The notes below the pieces were generated by a model that was given only the letters and a program-made list of their open reading frames with translations, was not told where the DNA came from and searched no databases. Shown here one piece after another: positions 6,063 through 11,138 of a stretch of DNA of 11,138 nucleotides; the stretch's first letter is position 1; each line of letters starts with the position of its first letter. This stretch comes from an uncultured Bacilli bacterium (GTDB lineage Bacteria; Bacillota_I; Bacilli_A; RF39; UBA660). The stretch lies in the NCBI GenBank assembly GCA_947632495.1, contig CANRPL010000048.1:1-11138 (forward strand), in the 5' to 3' direction. A program made the translations under genes and the position numbers.

Positions 6063-7375
6063 TAATTATTCTCTCCTTTATTTTTGAACTGTAAAACGAT
6101 TGGCGTACCAGTAAAATCAAAAGACTCTCTTAATTTATTTTCCAAATAACGTTCATAAGAAAAATGAATTAAACCCTTACTATTAACTTGAATATTGAAA
6201 GTAGGTGGACAAGTCTTTACTTGGGTTGAAAAATATATTTTTAGACGTTTACCTTTATAACTTGGTGGTAAATTAAGAGCATAGGCATCCATAATAACAT
6301 CATTCAAAACACTTGTTTTAATCTCACGGCGACTATTTTCATACGCTTTTAAAATTTCTGGCATCAAGGTATGAATACGTTTATGTGTTTTAGCGGATAA
6401 GAAGACAACTGGTGCATAACTGATAAATTGAAAATTATTTTCGATATCTTTCTTCCATTTACGCATCTCACTATCTTTATCATTGACTGTATCCCATTTA
6501 TTAACTACTAAAACGATTGCTTTACCGGCTTCAATAGCATAACCAGCAATATGCTTATCATGTTCAATAATACCTTCTTCCGCATTGATAACTAGACAAC
6601 ATACGTCAGATCTATCAATTGCTTTCATACTACGAAGAAGACTATATCGTTCAACATTTTCATATACCTTACCTTTTTTACGCATTCCTGCCGTATCGAT
6701 AACGACGCAATCTTGGCCATGATAGATAAAGTTAGTATCGACAGCATCTCTCGTTGTCCCGGCCACTTCACTAACAATGACACGATCTTCATTTAGTAAT
6801 GCATTAACAAGGCTACTTTTACCTACATTAGGGCGACCAATAATAGAAAATTTTAATTTATTAGTATCTTCTTCCTTAACTGGTTCAAAATTCTTGATGA
6901 TTTCTTCAAGTAATTCATAGATACCAATATTATTTTCACCACTTACCTTTAAGTAAGTATCAAAGCCTAATTCATAAAATTCATATTCCGTTTCTTTAAT
7001 AGCGCTACTGTCACATTTGTTGATGGCGACAATAACTGGTTTATTACTTTTCATTAGCATATCACGAACAGCAAAATCATTAGTTGTTAATCCTTCTTTA
7101 GCATCAACCACGAAAATAACAACATCAGCTTCATCAATAGCCAGTTCAGCTTGAGCTTTAATAACATCATTAAAAGTCATATTTTCGAGATCAATACCAC
7201 CCGTATCAATTAAATGGAAATTATAGTCACGATAAGTAACACTACCATAGATACGATCACGAGTAATACCTGGGGTATCTTCAATAATTGAAATCTTTTT
7301 TCCTACTAAACGATTAAAAATCGTGCTCTTACCAACATTAGGTCTTCCTAATAAAGCTACAACAGGTTTTTTCAT
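6062..7375 (-). CDS. der: Ribosome-assembly GTPase Der (EngA)
   Basis: Der is an essential double GTPase that helps assemble the 50S ribosomal subunit. The 437-residue protein has two complete G domains and a C-terminal KH-like domain. Domain 1 has P-loop GRPNVGKS (10-17), PGITRDR (switch 1), DTGG (57-60) and NKCD (119-122). Domain 2 has GRPNVGKS (180-187), AGTTRD, DTAGM (228-232) and NKWD (292-295). The KH-like region (about 350-433) ends in FDFTGTPIVLQFKNK, the usual Der close. Length matches the family (about 435-440). ATG is preceded by AGGCGG. A good promoter sits at 7397-7425 (TAGGCA, 17 bases, TATAAT). gpr lies 55 bases upstream on the same strand with no terminator between, so readthrough during sporulation is possible. 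The downstream Ser/Asn-rich protein gene overlaps its stop by one base. Confidence 0.98.
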   Translation of the reverse strand: MKKPVVALLGRPNVGKSTIFNRLVGKKISIIEDTPGITRDRIYGSVTYRDYNFHLIDTGGIDLENMTFNDVIKAQAELAIDEADVVIFVVDAKEGLTTNDFAVRDMLMKSNKPVIVAINKCDSSAIKETEYEFYELGFDTYLKVSGENNIGIYELLEEIIKNFEPVKEEDTNKLKFSIIGRPNVGKSSLVNALLNEDRVIVSEVAGTTRDAVDTNFIYHGQDCVVIDTAGMRKKGKVYENVERYSLLRSMKAIDRSDVCCLVINAEEGIIEHDKHIAGYAIEAGKAIVLVVNKWDTVNDKDSEMRKWKKDIENNFQFISYAPVVFLSAKTHKRIHTLMPEILKAYENSRREIKTSVLNDVIMDAYALNLPPSYKGKRLKIYFSTQVKTCPPTFNIQVNSKGLIHFSYERYLENKLRESFDFTGTPIVLQFKNKGENN

Positions 7376-7396
7376 AGTATCCGCCTTTCCGGCACT

Positions 7397-7425
7397 ATTA
7401 TAACATTTTTTAACCTATTTGCCTA
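7397..7425 (-). promoter_or_regulatory. Housekeeping promoter of der
   Basis: On the minus strand TAGGCA (4/6 to TTGACA) is followed by exactly 17 bases and a perfect TATAAT. Transcription would start near 7390, giving a leader of about 15 bases that contains AGGCGG. This is the best conventional promoter in the window. Confidence 0.7.
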
Positions 7426-7430
7426 GATAT

Positions 7431-8432
7431 TTAATGTTGCATGATTTCATTAATTCCTTGACAAATTATACTCGCTAAAGAATCGATAAGATAATCTATT
7501 TCTGTAGGTGTTACAATTAAATTATAGCCGATTGGACTTAAGACATCATTTAAAAGAGAACGTAGTTCATAATCCGATAAATGGCCCACTAAACCCAGTA
7601 GCAATTCTTTATCTTGATTATTAATCTTAATATCTTCCTTTAAATAGTTATTACCAATAACTAGCTTATATTTAGGTAGATGAAGGTGCTCCTTAGTATA
7701 TATATAGTGTTTAATCATATAGTTGATAGTATCACTTACAATAGTAATAGCGTCTACTACCGTTGGTATGCCGATAGCGATAACTGGTATATTTAATGTT
7801 TCTAAACTTATTTCCTTACGTCTATTACCAATACCACTACCAGGAAATATCCCACTATTGGTAATTTGAATGGTTCTATTTAAACGTTCAACTGAAGTAC
7901 TCGCTAAAGAATCGATAACAATAATAAGTTTAGGTTTAGTAGCGTCTGCAATACTTTTTATAATAGTACTAGTCTCAATACCCGTCTTACCCATGACACT
8001 AGGTGTAATAGCCGCTACTCTTTGATAATTTTCATCGACTAAAGATAATTCATATAAATGATTAGTAACGTTTATCCCATCGATAGCGAGTGGTCCTAAA
8101 GAATCAGGAGTAGATGTATCATTACCGAGACCGATGACTAAAACCAAATCATTTTTATTATCTAATTTGATAAATTTTTCTAATTCTTTAATAAATATTT
8201 TTAAAACCTTATCCTTATTATTTTTGTCAGTAACATCATCAAATTCAATCGTCACATACTTTCCTATTTTTTTACCGATAATTTTACTTTTTTCTTCATC
8301 GACATCAATTTCGGTTACTCGTACTTGATCATAAGTCTTTGTAGATGGCGCAATAGTAGCATCTTTTTCAATTGCCTCAATGGTTAAATCAGTCCTAATA
8401 TTATAGTCACTTAAATCAACTTCATGCTTCAT
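7431..8432 (-). CDS. gpr: Germination (spore) protease GPR, zymogen
   Basis: GPR cleaves the small acid-soluble proteins that coat spore DNA, releasing amino acids at germination; it is made in the forespore as an inactive zymogen (peptidase family A25). Family landmarks: VIGLGNDTSTPDSLGP (Asp110 of the 333-residue form), TPSVMGKTGIETS, VIDSLAS (Asp174), ERLNRTIQITNSGIFPGSGIGNRRKE, PVIAIGIPTVVDAITI and a C-terminal LSPIGYNLIVTPTEID. The two Asp align with the catalytic pair of Bacillus GPR. I start at ATG 8432 (MKHEVDLSDYNIRTDL): it aligns with known GPR starts, has GGTGA just upstream, and puts the expected self-cleavage site after Asp15, matching the known 15-16 residue propeptide. The frame extends to 8483, but that ATG has no ribosome binding site. 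Divergent from rpsT, as I recall for Bacillus; spoIIP, often next to gpr, is absent and der follows instead. Confidence 0.95.
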   Translation of the reverse strand: MKHEVDLSDYNIRTDLTIEAIEKDATIAPSTKTYDQVRVTEIDVDEEKSKIIGKKIGKYVTIEFDDVTDKNNKDKVLKIFIKELEKFIKLDNKNDLVLVIGLGNDTSTPDSLGPLAIDGINVTNHLYELSLVDENYQRVAAITPSVMGKTGIETSTIIKSIADATKPKLIIVIDSLASTSVERLNRTIQITNSGIFPGSGIGNRRKEISLETLNIPVIAIGIPTVVDAITIVSDTINYMIKHYIYTKEHLHLPKYKLVIGNNYLKEDIKINNQDKELLLGLVGHLSDYELRSLLNDVLSPIGYNLIVTPTEIDYLIDSLASIICQGINEIMQH

Positions 8433-8446
8433 AATATCACCATTTT

Positions 8447-8456
8447 TATTGTTACC
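8447..8456 (-). promoter_or_regulatory. Candidate forespore (sigma-F-like) -10 of gpr
   Basis: GGTAACAATA on the minus strand fits the sigma-F -10 pattern GGnnAnAnTR, and gpr is known to be transcribed by forespore sigma factors in B. subtilis. No GYATA -35 is found about 15 bases upstream, and the predicted start would fall next to the ribosome binding site. Weak evidence, offered because gene identity and motif agree. Confidence 0.25.
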
Positions 8457-8520
8457 CAAATCAGATATTTTATTATTTGGCATATAACTAACATATTTTT
8501 TATTAAAAACGTTTATTTTG

Positions 8521-8550
8521 TTTGCATTTTTAATATATTTTTGTTAAAAT
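8521..8550 (+). promoter_or_regulatory. Extended -10 promoter of rpsT
   Basis: TTTGCA (8521-8526, 4/6 to TTGACA) is followed by 18 bases and TAAAAT (8545-8550), with TGT directly before the hexamer forming an extended -10. Transcription would start near G8557, leaving a leader of about 21 bases that contains GGAGGTGAT. This also shows that the in-frame ATG at 8551 is upstream of the RNA start. Confidence 0.65.
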
Positions 8551-8565
8551 ATGATTGTATGTTTT

Positions 8566-8574
8566 GGAGGTGAT
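8566..8574 (+). promoter_or_regulatory. Ribosome binding site of rpsT
   Basis: GGAGGTGAT can pair with a long stretch of the 16S rRNA 3' end. It ends three bases before ATG 8578 and decides that start over the ATG at 8551. Confidence 0.85.
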
Positions 8575-8577
8575 ACT

Positions 8578-8841
8578 ATGCCAAATATGAAAAATGCTGA
8601 AAAGAGAGTACTAGTTAATATTAAGAAAGAAGAAAATAATAATCGCTACGGAGCTAGTATGAAAAGTTCTATTAAAAAAGTTGAAAAAGCTGTTGCAAGT
8701 AAGGATAAAAAGGAAGCAACTGCATGCTTAAAAGTTGCTGTTAAAACAATTGATAAAGCAGCTAAAAATGGTGTTACAAGTAAAAATACAGCCGCTCGTA
8801 ATAAATCACGTTTAACAAAAAAAGTTAATGAAATGGAGTAA
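8578..8841 (+). CDS. rpsT: 30S ribosomal protein S20
   Basis: S20 binds 16S rRNA early in small-subunit assembly. The 87-residue, Lys-rich, helical protein has the family opening MPNMKNAEKRV, the central SSIKKVEKAV and the closing KAAKNGVTSKNTAARNKSRLTKKVN, at normal length (about 83-90). The frame is open from 8551, but the start is ATG 8578. It has an excellent ribosome binding site, gives the standard MPN start, and the upstream ATG lies before the predicted RNA start. A single-gene unit with its own promoter and a terminator overlapping the stop codon. The divergent gpr next door is a known arrangement in Bacillus. Confidence 0.97.
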   Translation: MPNMKNAEKRVLVNIKKEENNNRYGASMKSSIKKVEKAVASKDKKEATACLKVAVKTIDKAAKNGVTSKNTAARNKSRLTKKVNEME

Positions 8842-8856
8842 AAAACTCCTTTTTTT
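8835..8856 (+). terminator. Intrinsic terminator of rpsT
   Basis: GGAGT, loop of five A, ACTCC, then seven T. The 5-pair stem begins in the last codons of rpsT and includes part of the stop codon. Short, but with enough GC and a full T-tract to act as a real terminator. Confidence 0.8.
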
Positions 8857-8866
8857 ATGCATAATA

Positions 8867-8887
8867 TGTTACAATTAAATTGGTGAT
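8867..8887 (+). promoter_or_regulatory. Extended -10 and ribosome binding site of the transglutaminase-like gene
   Basis: TGT-TACAAT (8867-8875) is an extended -10 lying just after the rpsT terminator; no -35 is evident because that position is the terminator T-tract. GGTGAT (8882-8887) is the ribosome binding site for ATG 8891. The predicted RNA start (about 8879-8882) would sit at the edge of that site. Confidence 0.45.
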
Positions 8888-8890
8888 ACT

Positions 8891-9838
8891 ATGAAGAAAA
8901 GCATCTTCAAACTTTTGTTTAACGTTATCTTTTTTGCTTTAGTTATTCTAGTAATTATCTATAACAAACAGATATCAACTTACATTATTGATCATTATAT
9001 TTATAATAAACACGCAACAATTGAAATTGAAAAGAATCAATATGCGTTAAATAAAAATTATCAATTTGTCCAAATAACAGATAATTTTGTAGCTGAAAAC
9101 TATCAGCATCTATTAAATATTTTATATACTATTCTAGATAGTGGTACTGATGAATTTTACTTTTATTGTGATGATAAATACAAAGCCTGTCTAGGTGATA
9201 TTGATACATTAATTCCTGCTGAAAAAGATACTACCTCATACGATGTTTTAGCGGACATTAATAATCTTGTTCATCCATATAATTCATATAAACGTCTAAC
9301 TGTCGTAATGAATAATTATGGCAAAGTAATTATTAAAATCACGAAACAATACGATAGTGAACAAATTAATTATATTGATAACGAGATAGCTAAAATTGAA
9401 GCTAATAATATAACTGATACAATGACAACTGAAGATAAGATTAAGACATTCCATGACTATATTATTAATACGACCAAATATGATAAGGAACGAGCTGACA
9501 ATATGAACAGTGTCGATTATGAAAATAGCGAGAGTCATACCGCAACCGGATTATTAAAAAATCATTTAGCCTTATGTGGTGGTTATAGTGATATTATGTC
9601 AATCTATTTAAATAAACTTAATGTTCCTAATATTAGAATATCAGCTGATAAGCACGTATGGAATTTAGTCTATATTAAAGATAAGTGGCTTCATCTAGAT
9701 GCTACTTGGGATGATCCAGTTACTGATAAAGGATCTCAAATCCTAATTCATGACTACTTCTTAATCGATACAGATACCCTCTTTAAATTAGATACAAGAG
9801 AACATAATTACAATAAAAATTTCTATCAAGAAGCATAA
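8891..9838 (+). CDS. Membrane-anchored transglutaminase-like (papain-fold) protein
   Basis: A 315-residue protein with one N-terminal transmembrane anchor (about residues 8-24; basic MKKSIFK before it puts the bulk outside the cell) and a transglutaminase-like domain in the C-terminal half. The catalytic triad is complete: Cys229 in LALCGGYSDIM, His255 in DKHVWNLVYI and Asp270 in HLDATWDDP. Bacterial members with this arrangement are mostly predicted peptidases or cross-linking enzymes of the cell surface; the substrate is unknown. Residues 45-170 form a separate N-terminal region with a CX6C pair (Cys93, Cys100) and a VHPYNSYKRLTVVMNNYGKVIIKI segment, which I recall from similar proteins of gut Bacilli. 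ATG has GGTGAT three bases upstream. It forms a single-gene unit between the rpsT terminator and the shared terminator with tig. No sortase, protease or peptidoglycan gene is adjacent to suggest a partner. Confidence 0.88.
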   Translation: MKKSIFKLLFNVIFFALVILVIIYNKQISTYIIDHYIYNKHATIEIEKNQYALNKNYQFVQITDNFVAENYQHLLNILYTILDSGTDEFYFYCDDKYKACLGDIDTLIPAEKDTTSYDVLADINNLVHPYNSYKRLTVVMNNYGKVIIKITKQYDSEQINYIDNEIAKIEANNITDTMTTEDKIKTFHDYIINTTKYDKERADNMNSVDYENSESHTATGLLKNHLALCGGYSDIMSIYLNKLNVPNIRISADKHVWNLVYIKDKWLHLDATWDDPVTDKGSQILIHDYFLIDTDTLFKLDTREHNYNKNFYQEA

Positions 9839-9868
9839 AAAAAATATATGTTTAAGCATATATTTTTT
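9839..9868. terminator. Bidirectional terminator between transglutaminase gene and tig
   Basis: A perfect 12-base inverted repeat (AAAAAATATATG / CATATATTTTTT) around a 6-base loop lies between two convergent genes. It begins right after the TAA of the plus-strand gene and overlaps the TAA of tig. A- and T-tracts on both sides let it act in either direction. The stem is almost pure AT, so strength is moderate. Confidence 0.75.
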
Positions 9869-11126
9869 ATTTTTCTTTAACACCTTTTAAGATATCAAGA
9901 ACACGACGTACTTTTAATTCATAACGAATCATTTCACTACCGAAATTATTAGTAAACTCTTCTTCCGTCATATTATACTTTTGAGCTAAATCTTTTATTT
10001 CTTTATCTACTTCTTTTTCATCAACTTCAATATTTTCTTCTTTGATGATGGCATCCATAATTAAACGATACGTTACTCGTTTAGTAGCTTGTTCTTTATA
10101 TTCCTCTTTTAATTTATCTTCACTCATACCAGTAAATTGATAGAATTGTTCTAGAGAAATACCTTGCATTTGTAGATTTTGACCATATTCACGAACCATA
10201 CGACTTTGTTCAGCACTAATCATCGCATCAGGAATATCCATTTCTGTTGTTTTAGCAACTTCTTCTAATAGATCATCAGACCATTTATCTTCCGCTTGTT
10301 TTTCTTTTTGAGCTTCAATATTTTCTCTTACTTGTTTTTCTAATGATTCTTTAGAATCAATTCCTTCCATACCTAAATCATCAAAGAAATCTTTATCTAA
10401 TTCAGGAATGACAACTTGTTTAACTTCATTAACTCTAACTTTAAAAACAACTGGTTGTCCTTTTAAATCATCAACATGATAATCTTCTGGGAAAGTAATA
10501 TCTAAATCTTTTTCATCGCCGGCTTTTAAACCAATTAATTGTTCTTCAAAACCTGGAATAAAAGTATGACTGCCTATTTCAAGAGAATAGTTTTCACCTT
10601 TACCTCCATCAAATGGCTTACCATCTTTAAATCCTTCAAAGTCAATTACAGCGATGTCGCCTTCTTCAATTTTACCTTCTTTAGTAACATTTTCTTTATA
10701 GTGTTCACGCATATGTTCAATAGAATGCGCTACTTCTTCATCAGTTACTTCAACTTTATCTTTCTTAACCTTTAAACCTTTATATTTACCTAATTTTACT
10801 TCTGGCTTTAAGGTCAAAGTAAATTTGAATTCTACACCTGTATCATCAATACTATTTATAGTTACATCTGGTTCAGCGACAATCTCTAGATTTTCATTTT
10901 CTTCTAATAACTTATCATAAGCTACTTCAATAGCGCGATTAGATGCTTCATAATATAAACTTTCTTTACCATAATGTTTAATAAAAACATTCTTTGGAGC
11001 TTTACCAGGACGAAATCCATCTATTTTAGCTTTGCGGTTAGCTTTTTTAAAAGCTTCATCTAATAGTTTTTCCCATTCATCACCAGCAATTTTAATAATC
11101 ATTTCTTTTTCGTTCTTTTTTTCCAT
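9867..11126 (-). CDS. tig: Trigger factor, ribosome-associated chaperone and peptidyl-prolyl isomerase
   Basis: Trigger factor binds the ribosome exit tunnel and shields new chains as they emerge. The 419-residue protein has all three domains: an N-terminal ribosome-binding domain with GFRPGKAP (37-44; family GFRxGKxP), an FKBP-type isomerase domain (about 150-237, GDIAVIDFEGFKDGKPFDGGKGENYSL through FIPGFEEQLIGLKAGDE), and a long helical C-terminal chaperone region. The start at 11126 has GGGAGA upstream and an in-frame TGA 6 bases before it, so no longer start is possible. The N terminus is about six residues shorter before GFR than B. subtilis Tig as I recall it, and total length is slightly below the usual 425-435; all domains are still intact. 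The promoter lies beyond the right edge. Convergent with the transglutaminase-like gene and sharing its terminator. Confidence 0.97.
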   Translation of the reverse strand: MEKKNEKEMIIKIAGDEWEKLLDEAFKKANRKAKIDGFRPGKAPKNVFIKHYGKESLYYEASNRAIEVAYDKLLEENENLEIVAEPDVTINSIDDTGVEFKFTLTLKPEVKLGKYKGLKVKKDKVEVTDEEVAHSIEHMREHYKENVTKEGKIEEGDIAVIDFEGFKDGKPFDGGKGENYSLEIGSHTFIPGFEEQLIGLKAGDEKDLDITFPEDYHVDDLKGQPVVFKVRVNEVKQVVIPELDKDFFDDLGMEGIDSKESLEKQVRENIEAQKEKQAEDKWSDDLLEEVAKTTEMDIPDAMISAEQSRMVREYGQNLQMQGISLEQFYQFTGMSEDKLKEEYKEQATKRVTYRLIMDAIIKEENIEVDEKEVDKEIKDLAQKYNMTEEEFTNNFGSEMIRYELKVRRVLDILKGVKEK

Positions 11127-11138
11127 AATTCATCTCCC

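Noticed and set aside
8134..8328. Plus-strand open frame of 64 codons inside gpr
   Set aside because: Antisense to a confidently identified gene and low-complexity Ser/Leu/Phe; no start signals.
8551..8577. Nine-codon N-terminal extension of rpsT from ATG 8551
   Set aside because: It overlaps the end of the promoter and the ribosome binding site, and S20 normally begins MPN as at 8578.
9296..9538. Minus-strand open frame of 80 codons inside the transglutaminase gene
   Set aside because: Ile/Phe-rich antisense shadow without a ribosome binding site; the plus-strand gene has a complete catalytic triad.
10539..10775. Plus-strand open frame of 78 codons inside tig
   Set aside because: Phe-rich antisense of the Lys/Glu-rich trigger factor sequence; no start signals.

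Overview
This window is compact housekeeping chromosome from a low-GC, standard-code Firmicute. It carries two genes specific to endospore formation: the germination protease gpr and the stage VI sporulation gene spoVIF. Tryptophan is read from TGG, and nothing suggests UGA recoding. AT-rich DNA, strong AGGAGG/GGTGAT Shine-Dalgarno sites and conserved neighbours (gpr divergent from rpsT; dusB near lysS, as I recall for Bacillus) suggest a gut-type member of Bacilli or Erysipelotrichia. I cannot place it more finely from sequence alone.

Most genes lie on the minus strand, so transcription reads from high to low coordinates. From right to left: trigger factor (tig) is convergent with a plus-strand membrane-anchored transglutaminase-like protein, and the two share a bidirectional terminator at 9839-9868. 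rpsT (ribosomal protein S20, plus) is divergent from gpr (minus). Below gpr are der (ribosome-assembly GTPase) with a coupled Ser/Asn-rich anchored protein, then spoVIF as a single-gene unit, then dusB (tRNA dihydrouridine synthase) overlapping an RDD-family membrane protein. Last comes a tightly packed lysS - histidine phosphatase - small lipoprotein - ackA run. ackA is cut off by the left edge of the window.

Transcription units are marked by clear hairpin-plus-T terminators at 3534-3559, 5169-5191, 5465-5490, 8835-8856 and 9839-9868. Recognisable -10 elements lie just upstream of several genes. Genes inside units are joined by 1-base TAATG overlaps, a 1-base gap or an 11-base overlap, which suggests translational coupling. 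No gene-free stretch exceeds about 150 bases, and I see no RNA gene, insertion sequence, prophage part or CRISPR array.

Much of the content is translation and ribosome function (lysS, dusB, der, rpsT, tig), with central carbon metabolism (ackA) and spore biology (gpr, spoVIF). Three start codons needed correction from the longest open frame (dusB, rpsT, gpr). I do not see an obviously new multi-gene system. The least understood items are the der-coupled Ser/Asn-rich protein, the lipoprotein before ackA, the membrane transglutaminase, an exact 21-base repeat inside gpr, and several -10 elements that nearly touch the Shine-Dalgarno site.
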